A stretch of 64,000 nucleotides of DNA from Pholiota molesta (GCA_014925825.1 JACGCK010000040.1:62001-126000), one strand, 5' to 3'; counted from the first letter of the stretch, positions 42,485-54,555 are shown. Notes: a model not told the origin generated them from the letters alone. Numbers and translations: made by a program.

Positions 42485-42894
42485 AGACAGTCGTGGGCGA
42501 GCACATAAACGAGTTCACTGGCCCGCCCGTGAGCACATGCTGGCACACACCCGGCCCAAAAATGTCGGTGCCCCCCTCGCCCTCCACGAAAGCGCAGTTG
42601 CTGTTCACAAAGTACGTCACGCAATGCGCGTTGCTGCCGTCAACGCCGCCAATCTGGGAAACGGCCACCGAGTAAGTCCACGGATGCGGCGGTGGGGTTG
42701 GGAAATGCTCGTGTGCGGCTCACCATAAGAGAATGCCTGCCCGTGAACTGGTGGCAGCTGCTGTCGCACTGGACGGTGTCGCCGACGGAGCCATCGCACA
42801 AGGTGCTGCTGAACGCGACTATCGTGTCAGCGTTTGTGGAGAATGTGAAGGTCGCAGCCAAGAGAAGAGAAGTAAAGAAGGCATTGAAGTACAT
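42468..42894 (-). CDS. small secreted cysteine-rich protein, copy 2
   Basis: Exons 42894-42724 and 42653-42468 give 118 residues with a phase-0 junction. The signal peptide is MYFNAFFTSLLLAATFTFSTNA. The mature part shares the Cys pattern and the HCVTYFVNSNCAFVEGEGG and PVNSFMCSPTTVCDCEF segments with copy 1. Differences between copies are mostly substitutions in the signal peptide and surface residues, so both appear preserved. Function unknown. Confidence 0.8.
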
Positions 42895-43318
42895 TGTCTC
42901 TTGTCAATGTACCGCTGTGGGTTGAGGTGATCAATTTTTGAACCGCCCTTTTGAACCCGCGATTCGGGCGTGTGGGATGGGCGTGAAGAGATTCTTGCCA
43001 CCCTAGGGTGTCAACGGATTGATAAACACCGCTTTCAACGGTAATCAGTCTTTCTTTAGCCCTCGATTCATCAGAAGTTCACGTTTGGCATGTGCGCTTT
43101 TTTACGCTTTTTTACTTGCCACAAGTCAAAAAGTAGAAAAGTTATAAAATAAGGAAATAATCTTGCTACATATATACTATCCCAATTCTCAGAAATATGT
43201 AAATAAACGTGTTTTCACTCCCACCTAATTCGGGAGGACAAGACGTAATAGAAGGCGCTTTTTTGGAATTGGTACCTGGCTTTTCTCAAACGCGGCTTTT
43301 TCGCTTGACAATGTTCGT

Positions 43319-43610
43319 GACATGGAGGCCGAGGTCAGCGCTGGTCAGCGCCAAGTCAGCGCCCTCTTAGGCTAGAACGCATGACACACACGCGCAAGCG
43401 CCTCCGCAGCCCACGATCCACTGACGCGCTCCCCACTGGCAGCCCCGAACCGAGCTCTCGCAAGCCCCGAAAGCGACCTATCATGACAGCATCAGCATCA
43501 GACGCGCTGCTCAGTGCTCATCACGAATTGCAGGCGACTGCATGCACCCTGGGTATTCCGACGCGGCTTGTGGAAGACCTGACGTGCTGATGGCGAAGTC
43601 TTCGATAAAC
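43319..43610 (+). pseudogene. A-family fragment
   Basis: Contains DMEAEVSAL, an in-frame stop, then HTRKRLRSPRSTDALP, matching the basic middle of the 26.1-kb protein. A later frameshifted piece corresponds to its GYSD region. The remainder of the gene is missing. Confidence 0.7.
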
Positions 43611-43619
43611 GTCCAACGA

Positions 43620-45655
43620 CGTTAGATGGGAAGAAGGAAGCGGCAGAAAAGAACATTGCAAAGCGTGCATCAGACAGGTTGATGTTTTAGTTCAGAACTT
43701 ATGAATAAATATACTATCGAATTCGATATCGTTATGTTATTATTGGACAGATAAAAACAGCCAACTATAGCTCTTCTCCTGAGTTGCTGTTCTTCTTTTT
43801 GCCATCGTCGACGGGTAGACACAGTGCTGGTGAAGTTCCCGTAAACTCGTATTCGCATTTTTCTAGCTCCGGCACTGTTAGAATGGACCCACCTCGAGCG
43901 ATCCACATTAACCATAGCCTACGCATTGCAGGCCACTACCTCGCGCTTTGCATCTGCCCCAGAGCGTAATAAGAGTAATAAGCGAGCGGCACCAGGTCAT
44001 CTACATATTTCAGCTCGTTGAAGTCGACCATGCGCACACGAACACCGCAAGTCAAACACAATCACGGAATGCATAAAGTGTAGCGGCCCAAGAGTAGCAG
44101 CGGCCAGAGTCGAGCAACTGCAGAAAACAAAGAGAGTTCGGAATGCACGAGAGTATACTCCGTACATAACACAGGGAACGACAACGCGCGACGGCTTGGC
44201 GTCAACTGTTGGAGACAGACGTTAGAAAGCAGGAAGGCGAATCGAGTGGGTGAGCAAGTTGCTTCTCACCGGTAGACTGTCCTCTGCATATAACCGCGTG
44301 CTCATTTTTTCGACAGAAATACCAGCAATTGTCACGGTTCAAACCTCACAGAGCACAATGACGGCGGCCAGACGAAGATAGACGCAACGAAGACAGACAG
44401 ACGAGGTGCACAAAAGGCGTGTCGGGAGGCGCCCCGCCAGAGGCTGGGTCTGATCGACACCGAGAAGCACCCGACACGCAGGCGGGCATCACTGAAACGG
44501 CTCGCGTGCACCGCGATGAGCGCACAGCCGAGAACGCCGAGGCGCAGGGTCCATTCCTCGCGCGGTTTTGTCAATCCGCGTACGAACTGGAGTGCGCCGC
44601 AGCTAAACGGAATTCATGTATTAAGGGGAGAGCGGCGCTGAGCGCGAGATGAGTCCAAAACCACCGTCGTATCAAAGAAGATGGAGGATATCCTTGGTAA
44701 CGTGGGTCGGCTGAAACCTGGCTAACAGGAACGGAGATAGGGCGCTGCCTAGACTAGCGGAAATGGACACAGAGAAAGCGAGAAGGCATATACGACAGGG
44801 GGTGGGCAGCGTACGAGAAGAAGAGAACAGCCACGCTGCTGGGATATATCCATCGTAGGAGCAGGCCGGAATAGGAGAGAACGCCGACCCGAAGATAGAT
44901 ATTCGAAGGGGCATAACGAGGTCCACGGAATTCAGAACGCAACGAAGGCGGGCAGTAGGCGATAATGTTGGATCACAATCGATATTTGCAAGGAAAGACG
45001 GGGGAAGGAATAGGAATGTCATGGACATGGACATCGAGACGCGGTCAAAGCTTCAAGAAACCGCAAGTGTGCCGCCCGCCATACGAACGGGACGTCAAAA
45101 CTGAGGATAAAGTCCTACGGAGAAGAATGAATAAGTATATGCATATAGGCACGCCATACGAACAAGACTCACTTCACGAAGGTATAAAATACAGCGAGTA
45201 AGCTGGGCTCGAGAAACGGGCGCAGTGGATAACGTGAAGCGAAATTCACGACCGGCGCCCGCCACATCCAAGCCTCCCGCTGGTCCCATTGTGCTCTATC
45301 GCTGCCCACATGCCCGCATGTCTACCTTTTCTTCTTCAGCTTGCCATCGCACTTTGGTCCGACTTCACCGCCCGATGCACGGCGTACGCGACTCAGCGCG
45401 CGTACAAGCACCAGAATATCCGTTCTAGCTGGCGGCACATGCACAGAACCAGAGACCGAGCATGGAATGGACGCGAACGACGAAGCAGCCGTGGTAGAAG
45501 GTGCTGGCGAAAAGAGTTCGGATGCTGGGAATGCGCACTGGAGGGTGCCACGATGCGCTATCAAAGTGGAAACATCGACTTCTGGAAAAGAATTCAATGA
45601 TTATCGATTAGGAGGGAAATGAAGCACGATCGTTTACTTACTTTCATCGTCGAGC
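43620..45655. other. ~2 kb without recognisable genes
   Basis: Mixed-composition sequence with several open frames of 60-120 codons on both strands. None shows a motif, a consistent intron or a paralogue in this window, so I treat them as chance frames. Confidence 0.4.
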
Positions 45656-45659
45656 TGCG

Positions 45660-46950
45660 TCGAGTCCTCTCCTGTCCGACAAGTGGCGCAAATTGAACAT
45701 TACACGAGATGTTGAGTAGGGCGCTTTGCTCGACGCGCCGCAGGGCCGCACCGTGTGCTGTCATCGCGTGCCTTGCAGACTCAGTAGAGGTTCTGGGGCG
45801 GACGGGTTCAGGCAGAGGCGGTGGGGCGTATGTCGGTGCGCGGATGGAGCTCGGGCGATGAATGTGCTGCGCTGCGGCGAGGAGGGGACAACGCGGTGAG
45901 TGGCAGAGTGCACGAGTTCGGCCAGAGGTTCGAGCGCCGATGCGATGAGTCATGTGATGGCGGTTCATCGATTTCATTCTCCTCCTCCTCCAGTCCTCCT
46001 CTAGTCCCTTCTCGATGCTCATGCGATACTCACTCCCCACCCTCACTGTGCGCTGCCCATCCACATACACCAACGACGCGGACGTTTCCGGTGCGTTCCC
46101 GTACCCAGTCCGCATGCTCATCCCACCACCATCCCCTGGAGACCACGTCCCGCCCCACTCGTCGCCGACGCGTACCGGGCTCCGAGATCCTGCGGGCTGT
46201 GCGGGCGCGTGAGGCGCGCATTGTACTTCCCCACCGGGCCTACACTGCGCCGGCCCCGCGTCCGTCCGTTGCTTGCTTTTTCTGTGCGATCTCGCGAGCC
46301 CGTCGCCGACGTCGACCTCTGGCCAGCCTCACCGCCTGTCAGGTGGCGCGTGCCCCACGCCCTCCGTCTCCGTCTTGCGCTTCGTTCTAAGTACCGCATG
46401 CCTGCTCGGGTTTCCATCGCGGATCATGAGACTGCCACTATCCGATCCCGCGCCGGTGTGAGTGTCCTTCGAAGAGGCAATCGCACCCACGTACACATAC
46501 GTCAAGCAAGAAGCAAGCGGGTGTGCGCTGTGGGCCGCATCGTACCACAGCGCGCATTGCTTGACTGCGGCAAGGAGTCTTTAGATTGGCTCTTCGTAGT
46601 GGCAAATGCCAGTGCATGGGGCGGATAGCTGATGCGCTCCTCTCCTTATCTTATCTCGCTCAATCAAACTTCATATGAATTATGGCGCACAGGCTGAATT
46701 TCGACTGACTCCCATCTGCAACGCGTATATTTCAGAAGCGCCGGCCGAGGAGTGTACCAATCACTGGCGCATACCGCAGCATCGGGAACACGTCTCCCAA
46801 GATGCGTTACCCGCATTGAGCTAAGGAGCGTTAGGGAACCTTCTCGACGGTAAGCGGCTTTTACAGGATTCATTCAGATATGCGTCTGACGTTCTAGGCC
46901 ATAGAGAGACAGCGACCGACCTTGTGCAGCGTTTCGCAGATCCAGAACTC
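45660..46950 (+). repeat. R-family repeat, plus orientation
   Basis: Blocks appear in R order: a TGTGCTGTCATCGCGTGCCTTG block (45753), GAGCGCCGATGCGATGAG (45930), CGGGCTCCGAGATCCTGCGG (46177), a CGAAGAGGCAATCGCACCC block (46470) and the 3' block TTGAGCTAAGGAGCG..GACGGTAAGCGG..GCGTCTGACG (46815-46892). Confidence 0.7.
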
Positions 46951-46954
46951 GACG

Positions 46955-48360
46955 ACAAAGACCAGGGCGCGCCCATGACACGTACGGGGTCAAATTCAAA
47001 GTGGTGTGCACCGCGGCACCTGGCGGGCGACGCCTGAGAGTGGGGCGTCGTCGGCACCACGGAGGTACGCCCTCCGTCTCCGTCTTTCGCTTCGTTCCAC
47101 CGCATGCCTGCGCGGGTTTCCGTCGCGGGTCATGGGACTGCCACTATCCGATGCCGCGGCTCGCCCTTCGAATTTGAGGCAACCGAACCCAGATATGCAT
47201 ACCTCAAGCCAAGCTAGCGGGTTGTGCGCTGTGGGTCGCACCACAGCCCGCGTTAACGCTTGACTGTGCTGCACTTGTCCGGAGTTCTAGATTGCCTCCG
47301 AGTCTTCGTCAAAGGACGCACTCTCCTTATCCGCTCTCTCAGACCGCATATTAACAGGCTGATTTTCGACTGACTCCCATCTGCAACGCATTTATCTATC
47401 CCAGAAGCGCAGTCCCGGGAGTGTACTGAGCACACAGCGGTCGTACCGCAATCAAGAACATGCGGACCCAGGTGCGGGCGCGCATCCAGCTCAGGCGCGT
47501 CAAGACTCAATAGTGCCCTGGCGCGGATTCTGGTCGACTGCACCCCCCCAAGCCGAAGTAAAACACCCCAGTTACGAACAGATGGCATACTCTCTCGAAC
47601 CTTCTGCGCTCCCGTTATCTTTCACTTACGTGGTGCCGCTTACTCTTTTCCCCGTCCCATTCCTCCGAACGCGTGTTGGATATGCTGGCCTAATTTCAAT
47701 TTTTCGAGACGCTCTCGGACCTGATCACCCACAGCGACGACGCGTCAAACCTCAGTATACTCGCACTGAATGCGCGCGCAGTCGTGGTCAATTTTTCGAT
47801 TTTTCGATTCACTTCTTCTCTTATGTGTGTCTGATGTACATATCCAGATGGCCAACGTATACGTGACGCATATTTCAAAGACCACTGCAACAAAATCAGC
47901 GCCTGCCTCAACCACACGAAGCATCCTACAAAGCATCCGAGCCCTCCACGCCTCCATCGCCGAAATTCTGCATGCGAACGGCGCGAGGGCAGGTTTCGAT
48001 GCGCTCCTGCACGGGGGTTTCACTACAGGCATTGACAAGGACAGCGACCGCAGTGGGTTCGTCGTACCGCAGCATCAAGAACATGTGGACCAAGGTGCGG
48101 TCGCGCATCCAGCTCAGGAGCGGAGTCAATAGTGCCTTGGCGCAAATTCTATTCGCCTTCGGACGGTAAGTGGGTTTTTATGGCGATGCATTCATTCAGA
48201 TAGATATGTGTTCTGACGTACTTAATCCCATGGAAAGATAGCGATCGGTCTTCGCAAAGGAGAACCCAGCTAGACGACAGCGATCCGCCAGCGAGCCCCG
48301 ACGCGGACGGTATCAAAGCGGTGTGCACCGCGGCACCTGGCGGGCGACGCATGAGCGCGG
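46955..48360 (+). repeat. R-family repeat fragments, 3' parts
   Basis: Two further partial units: GTGTGCACCGCGGCACCTGGCGGGCGACGC occurs at about 47003 and 48319 (written here as two halves, GTGTGCACCGCGGCAC and CTGGCGGGCGACGC), with 3' blocks near 47490 and 48105-48215. The tandem arrangement suggests local duplication of the repeat's end. Confidence 0.55.
47848..48070 (+). pseudogene. HNH-nuclease-family C-terminal fragment
   Basis: IRALHASIAEILHANGARAGFDALL in this frame parallels LAVHAAIAGILHTSGAGEFFDEVL near the C terminus of the HNH-type gene at 55 kb. (Key shared positions: HA-x-IA-x-ILH, a Gly-Ala, F-D-x-L-L.) No HNH core is present, and the frame passes into R-repeat sequence. Confidence 0.4.
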
Positions 48361-48516
48361 GCGGGCGCTCACTTCCATCGCGCATTGTGTATACTGAGCA
48401 CGGAAACTCAATGCAATATCGAAAGTAAAGGAACGTGAAGTGAGGGCAATCGAGCATCGGTATATACGCCAAATCTTATCTTCGCATTATATATAACATC
48501 GTAATTGATTTGTGTA

Positions 48517-50774
48517 CTACAAATACATGGTAAGGAAATGCATTCCATGGCGTCCAAGCGCGCTTCTCTCAACAGCGTCGTATTCACTGGCTTGGCGATT
48601 TTCGGGCATGCCGTTCTTATTTCTCAACCTAAAAATGATAGGGTCCTCCGTCGAGACTTTGCGCTTGTACCCGAGAGGTGTGACCATTCCTGTAGTCTCC
48701 TTGTGAACGATCGCGACAGCAAGGCAATTTTTGGGAATGAGGATGTTGGATTCATCGCCTCTGCAATTAAGTATAGCGAACACGAGTCGTGTAGGCGTAT
48801 TGAACCCTAGATCTGCTGTGGTCGGATCAAGAACTCCAAATGCATCTAGGACGTTGTAGGAATCAGGCAGGTAGGAATCAATTGAAATGGGGTGAATTTT
48901 GACAGTAGCATAATAATCGCCAATAGAGGCGTATGCCGTTGTCGAGGAATTCGTGGGTGCTGCCGGTAGAATTAACACGGGTATACGAAGGCCCAAGTGC
49001 GTGAGAGCTAAAGGCTCTATCAATATCGCCCGCGCGAAGTTCAACTTGTTGTTCGAGTAGCGCCGAGCATAGGCATCCGGACTCGACGGAAGGAGAGCGG
49101 ACACATCTGTTTTATAGTTGCCTGCCCAATTAAAGATATCCAAGATGTCGGATTTAGTGCTTAGAATCTCTTTGAGAAGGCGAACGAATGCGAGCTTGGC
49201 TCCTTCGCCGTATGCGATTGACATGTTGACGTCGAAAATCCCCATGAGCGAATAAGCCGCATCCTCTCCGCGCGTTACTTGGCGCTTTGCTGCCCAGTGC
49301 ATTTTGCGCGATATCGGAACCGTGGCGGGGGAGATAAGCTCCTTCGCAGTAATTGTGGTCGCTAGCTTAATCCTTTTCTGAACCTCAGAGTCTTCCTTGT
49401 CGTTTAACGAAGACGTTCCAGTCAGCTTGCTCCAGTCTTTTCCATAAAATTTGATGCGTTGGGGCGCAAGAAGCTCCTGTAGCGTCCATCCGCGTGTAAA
49501 CCAGGGGTCATTGTTCATGTTCCAGAGGGCGGTGGTCTCCCCAAGGTAAGTGATACAGATTTTCGCGCCTCGATACCACTTGTACATGGAGCGAATCGAT
49601 TCATCAAGCTCAGCGCTGCTCTCCTTGTTGATGCAGACGGTGTCCATCCAGCCAAGGGTAATTTCATGGTCATCCATAGCGACTTTGCAGAAGTTGACCA
49701 GCTTTCGATATCCTGTGTGCGTGCTGAGGTCGAAGGCGCCCTGGTGCCAGTCTTCGTATGTCACCTCGCCGGGAGCCGAACACAGCCAGGTGTGCGATAG
49801 GATAGCATACACGGCAATTTCGGGTACCCAGGTATGGGGAAGTGTTCTGAAGGACTGGGATCTGAATCTATCGCTTATCTCCGAGGCAAGGTATGAGTAA
49901 ATACCCGCCCTATCTAGCAGCGTGATACTATCGATTCCGACTCGTGTTTTGTTGATGCATAGCAGGCGGATGGGCATATCGTTGAAGACGTGTGCTCTGA
50001 GATCTGATAGTACCTCTCCGAGCGGGTCAAAGTTCAGGGGCGTGGAATGTATACCTGAATTACTGTTATTTACTTTTCCTTTAACACTCAGCAAAAGGTA
50101 ATCTGATTCACCGGCGTTGCTCACGGCCACGAATGTCTTTTCATCTGGCAAATATGTATTTTTCGATAGCTGCGCATCCGAAGATTTGTCTTGTACTAGA
50201 TAAATGGGAATGATGAGAAGGTGTTTGAATTCGGGGGAAAAACAATACCAAGGTTATCGACTCCTTTGATTGTCAACTTTTCCGGCACTGTGTCGATGGT
50301 CATACATGTACAGCCTCCCAATTAGCAATGGCCTCTGCTTGAATACTCAAGAGCCAGTACATACCTTCCGGATGAACGGTCTGTGTCATCGCTTCCTGAT
50401 TATCTGACTGAGAATGATCGCGAATGATGCAGGCTATGTATTTCTGGAGCGCTGCGAGAAATGCGTCAGCTTCGGGCCCAACAGGGACCCTCTCTGAATC
50501 TAAAATACGAATGAAATACTTTCAGTCCTACGCTGCTGAATAGAAGAGACAATCGACCTTTGCTGTCAGGCATAACTGCCTTGATGAGAGGAACGACCAC
50601 ATTATGGAGAGCCGTGAGCAACATTTGAGCCTGGGCGTTCGAAGACGTGGCAACTTATGTACCATCGATAAGGGTAAATTGTTCTGGAAGAGAAAGAAAA
50701 TTACCTTCTGGTACATGAGCCTCAGATGGCTTGCTGAAGTCGACTCCAGCTCGAGTATTACTAAGTGACGACAT
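48517..50774 (-). CDS. HET-domain protein, paralogue 1
   Basis: Exons 50774-50705, 50653-50558, 50499-50365 and 50195-48517 join in phase and give 659 residues. The HET core begins at Tyr230 (VYAILSHTWL), followed by LGWMDTVCINKESSAELDESI, MYKWYRGAKICITYL and WFTRGWTLQELLAP. HET proteins act in non-self recognition, triggering heterokaryon incompatibility or regulated cell death. After it come SRKMHWAAKRQVTRGEDAAY and AYGEGAKLAFVRLLKEI, then a C-terminal region of unknown fold shared with paralogue 2. The first ~100 residues carry a second conserved module (AQMLLTALHNVVVPLI..VGPEADAFLAALQKY). No NB-ARC, NACHT, WD or ankyrin partner domain is fused. The first exon ATG was chosen by homology with paralogue 2. 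Confidence 0.88.
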
Positions 50775-51316
50775 AATGTGACGACGAAGGGAGAGTTTGT
50801 ACAATTTGAGCTGTTGGGGGTGGGATGAGTTCACGTTAGTTAGTATTGAGTTCTGATCAATTGTATAACGTACTAGCGGTGAAAAGTACAGTGGTTCTCA
50901 ATGATGCTCGAAGCGAGAGAAAGGTTCAATGGGACATGCATCGTTATCATTGATATCTCGTGGCCATACTGCGGCAGTGACCGACTCCCACCTTCGCCGA
51001 ATTTAATTATAGCAGTTTGTAAACTTTGAATAATCGCCAAATGACACAAATAGTTGTCGGGGCTTCGGACATGGACTTCCAAATACAATTTACGCACACA
51101 CCCAGCTCATGCCCATGCTCCCATTGGAAGATGGTATTCTCTCTCAAGTTTCAACTTCAGTGCTCAGTAATGCTCAGAAAACGTCCGTCTTCCAACACCC
51201 CCGGCAACTCACCCTCTGACGCACGCATCATGGTCTGAGCCAACCTGTCTGGAAAAACTGACCGTATTTCGACCATAGATTACTTGAATGGCCAGAACGC
51301 AAGTCCAACCGATTGG

Positions 51317-51505
51317 GCAGGTAGAAAAACCCGTGCGTGCGTGCATGCACCGGATGCGTTTTGCACGCACTTTGCACGTACGCTCACTCATACACACGCA
51401 AGCACGTCAAGGTGCCATATGTGTGCTACCCAACCATTCTTTTATCTGGTATTTACAGCCTTCGTAGTACGCCACAATTTTATAAATACAAATGTCAGAG
51501 TTTAC
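51317..51505 (+). repeat. ~180-bp dispersed repeat, copy 1
   Basis: From GGGCAGGTAGAAAAACCCGTG to GTCAGAGTTTACAGTGT, about 85% like the stretch at 54196-54371. Shared blocks include GGATGCGTTTTGCACGCAC and TATTTACAGCCTT(C/A)GTAGTACG. It could be a solo LTR or MITE; I see no clear terminal structure. Confidence 0.65.
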
Positions 51506-51611
51506 AGTGTGATTTCGAAGTTGTAGCGGGCAGTTGCGAACTATGAGTACTTGAGTACGGGCCGTCGTCTCCAAACCTCTCCGACTCCACTTTCTGGCTC
51601 GTTCTGTTTTC

Positions 51612-51619
51612 TATAAAAC
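51612..51619 (+). promoter_or_regulatory. TATA box of the CE15 relic
   Basis: TATAAAAC lies 72 bases before the ATG at 51684; still intact although the gene is broken. Confidence 0.4.
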
Positions 51620-51683
51620 GAGTAACCATCCTCCTCATTCCCTCAGTCCCATATCCATTTGAACGTCCCTCGTTGTTTGAGAC

Positions 51684-52881
51684 ATGGTTTTCAAATCCTA
51701 TCTCGTTTACCTCTCTCTTGCCTTACCGCTATGGGCTGCTTGTGAGTCGTTGAACACGATGCTGGTCCTTTTTCGGTGTTAACGTATCGTCCTATACAGC
51801 TATAAGTAGCCCAGATTTTAGTCTTCCACCCCCTCTGCTGTGCCCCGAGCTCCCAAAGAACCTCACGCTCACCTCCGACGCAAAACTTCCGAACCCATTC
51901 GAATTCGCCGCAAGTTGCACGCCTATCGAAACGAAGGCGCAATGGTCCTGCCGCCGCGAGGAGATTAGTTAGCTCTTTCAGCGCTATGAATTAAGAACGC
52001 TCCCACCTAAGCCAGATTCGGCGACTGGTACACTCAGTGGCAAGACCCTCACCATCGACATCACCCATGCCGAACAGTCGAACTCGTTCAACGTCACCGT
52101 GACCTTGCCCACCGACAGCACCGCGCCCTTCCCAGGTGTGATTGGCATCGGCGGCATCAGCGTTCCCATCCCCGCAGGCGTGGCCACTCTCGTCTTCGAC
52201 AACGACGACAGCCTCTTCCATGACGGCGTGGTCCTGGGCCATCAGCCGAATCATCGACGTCTTCGAGCAGACGCCGGAGGCCAATATCGATATCAAGAGA
52301 CTCGGTGTTACGGGCTGCTCTCGCAATGGCAAAGGCGCCTTCGTGGCCGGAGCCTTCGACGCATTGCCCTCACCATCCCACAGGAGTCAGGATCGGGCGG
52401 CGAAGGATGCTGGCGTATCTCCGACTGGATGCTCGCCAACGGAACCGACACGCAGACCGCTTCCGAAATCGTCCAGGAGAATGTATGGTTCTCGCTCAAC
52501 TTCGCCAACTTCGCCAACGACGTCGATGTGCTCCCTTTCGATCACCACATGCTCGCGGGGCTGATCGCTCCCCGAGCTCTATTCGTGATCGACAACACGG
52601 GGATCAACTGGCTGGGGCCCGAATCCAACTTCGGTTGCATGAAGACCGCCAACAAGATATGGCAGGCCCTGGGCGTTCCGGACAATATGGGATTCTCGGG
52701 TGTTGGAAACCACGACCATTGCGCGTTCCCGGCGTCACAGCAGCCAGACTTGGACGCTTTCTTCAACAAGTTCTTCTTTGGCCAAAACACGAACACGAGC
52801 GTCATCGAGACTGACGGTCCCAACGACTTGGGATTCGTTGATTCCGATTGGATTGACTGGGAGGTGCCTCGTCTTCGTTGA
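51684..52881 (+). pseudogene. glucuronoyl esterase (CE15), disrupted
   Basis: The intact family enzyme is secreted and cleaves the ester between lignin alcohols and glucuronoxylan. Here a signal peptide (MVFKSYLVYLSLALPLWAA), a first intron (about 51741-51799), WSCRREEIS, LFQRYELRTLPPKP, the [20 protein letters not shown] block, nucleophile motif [13 protein letters not shown] (Ser), [14 protein letters not shown] (Glu) and GNHDHCAFP (His) are all recognisable. Lesions: a nonsense TAG at 51970-51972 where the family has Glu, a deletion of roughly 20 codons with a frame change after NDDSLF (about 52210), and a one-base loss between GAFD and the RIALTIPQ segment (about 52360). The catalytic Ser and Glu therefore fall in different frames. 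It lacks the N-terminal cellulose-binding module some homologues carry. Confidence 0.88.
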
Positions 52882-52889
52882 GTAGTGTC

Positions 52890-53240
52890 CTGATTCTGCT
52901 TTGTAGCCTGCATGTAGCCTATGAATCGCTTTGAAATCAAAGGTTTATATTACTTCAATGGTTTTATTGACAACATACCTTGAGCACGAGCGTCCATGGC
53001 TGTCCATGGTATGAAGTCGATGAGAGTCGACGACTGCGAAGTTCCGTCGGCAAGTCCCGGCCGTCTCGACTCTCGACAAACGGGCAAACCATTCCTTTTT
53101 GGGATAGTCAGAGTCCTATTTGGGCTACTCGCATCTTGCCGACCTTCTTCACCACCCTGCAATGCAGCCGCCAACGGACTTGCTTTCGAACGGACAAGCC
53201 ACGTACGTTCTTTCAACTGGTGCACGAACCACCATGGAGG
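52890..53240. other. intergenic, upstream of hydrophobin
   Basis: 3' flank of the esterase relic and 5' region of the hydrophobin; no gene recognised. Confidence 0.45.
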
Positions 53241-53241
53241 G

Positions 53242-53249
53242 TATAAGAA
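53242..53249 (+). promoter_or_regulatory. TATA-like box of the hydrophobin gene
   Basis: TATAAGAA, 132 bases upstream of the hydrophobin ATG at 53374. The leader that follows is pyrimidine-rich. Confidence 0.4.
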
Positions 53250-53373
53250 GGGCCGCAAATATTCCTCTCATTCCTCAGTCGAACGCCCACTTTCGTCTGT
53301 CATCTCCACCTCACTCATCAGCTCCTTCACTTTTTGGTTTTGAACCTATTCTTAATCACTCTCCACCAACAAA

Positions 53374-53832
53374 ATGTTCTCCAAGCTCGCTTTCTTCACC
53401 GTTGCCGCCATGGCCGTCTTCGTCGTTGGCTCTCCCGACGGCGGTATCTCCAACTCGTGCAACACCGGCAAAGTGCAGTGCTGTTCGTATTTTACCGCTA
53501 CCTTCTTTCATCTACCCTCGCTGACTTTCATTCAAATTATCGACACATAGGCAACTCCCTCCAGCAGGCTAACAGCCCGCAATACTCTGGATTCTTGGCG
53601 CTTCTTGGCGTTGCCGCAGGAGACATCACCGGCCAGCTGGGCGTGAACTGCAGCCCCATCAGCGCCATCGCCGTCGGAGGAGGCTCTTCTTGCACTACCC
53701 AGCCCGTCTGCTGCAGCAACAACAACTTCAGTGCGTTTTATTTTTCATGCTCCAATCTGAACTTAGTCATTAACTTGGCTTTTCACAGACGGTGTTATCG
53801 CTATTGGATGCAGCCCCGTTAACATTGCTTAA
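53374..53832 (+). CDS. class I hydrophobin
   Basis: Exons 53374-53482, 53551-53730 and 53789-53832 (introns 68 and 58 nt) give 110 residues. Hydrophobins self-assemble into amphipathic films on aerial hyphae and surfaces. A signal peptide (MFSKLAFFTVAAMAVFVVGS) is followed by the diagnostic eight cysteines: CNTGKVQCC, NCSPI, SSCTTQ, VCCSNNN and GCSPVNI, i.e. C-x5-CC..C..C-x5-CC..C with the two CC pairs. The long hydrophobic spacing between the CC pairs fits class I. The first intron splits the second Cys of the first CC pair and uses a GTTCGT donor. No disruption is seen. Confidence 0.93.
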
Positions 53833-54195
53833 TATTTTGAGGCTCTGATCTCGCTGTCGGCTCGCATTCGCTTTGAAGTTTTGTGGATGACGAGCTTATT
53901 ACTTTAGTTGATTCCATTATTTGAGGGGTTCGAATAAGTAAATTACAAGCCACGTACATATCTTACTAGAGTGCAAATTATTTTGACGTTCATCAACTCA
54001 ATCATGTGTCCCACTCTTCAATAAGCTCGCTCGATAATTTATCTCAAGAATTTGCGACTGTTCTTGGACTGTTCAACTTATTCCATGGATTGAATTTGCA
54101 GTACTTTCTGCTTCGAAGGTTTTATCAGCTCCCAAAGATTCCTTCGTTCGACCTAATGGCGCCTTCTCGTAACCAAACATCTATTCTTTACTTTA

Positions 54196-54371
54196 GGGGC
54201 AGGTAGAAAAACCCGTGCCACGCGTGCATCGTGCGTGCGCCGGATGCGTTTTGCACGCACTTTGCAGGTACACTCACTATGTGTGCTACCCAACCATTTA
54301 TTTATATGGTATTTACAGCCTTAGTAGTACGCCACAATTTTCTAAGTACAAATGTCAGAGTTTACAGTGTC
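54196..54371 (+). repeat. ~180-bp dispersed repeat, copy 2
   Basis: Direct repeat of 51317-51505, same orientation, with a few indels. The two copies flank the esterase relic and the hydrophobin gene. Confidence 0.65.
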
Positions 54372-54495
54372 TGAGGGGCATAGAGAACATAAAGAATGGC
54401 CCGCTTGCCGAGTGAAGGTGTAAGTGTGGTCAATCTTCATTAAAGTTTCCCATTCTACAGCTTCCTGTTCTACAATGACAAACTTTCCAATATGT

Positions 54496-54555
54496 ACATC
54501 CCATTTTATTTGCATCTGCACAATTACATCCCATTTTATTTGCATCTGCACAATG
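54496..54555. repeat. 30-bp tandem duplication
   Basis: Two adjacent 30-base units starting ACATCCCATTTTATTTGCAT, identical except for the last base. Non-coding as far as I can see. Confidence 0.8.

Larger units (their letters stand above)
41867..43070 (-). repeat. tandem segmental duplication, copy 2 (no MITE)
   Basis: Sister of 39503-41030. It provides the empty site for the MITE and the intact Thr-repeat frame. An 11-base insert (TCAACGGATTG) distinguishes its promoter region at about 43012. Confidence 0.85.
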
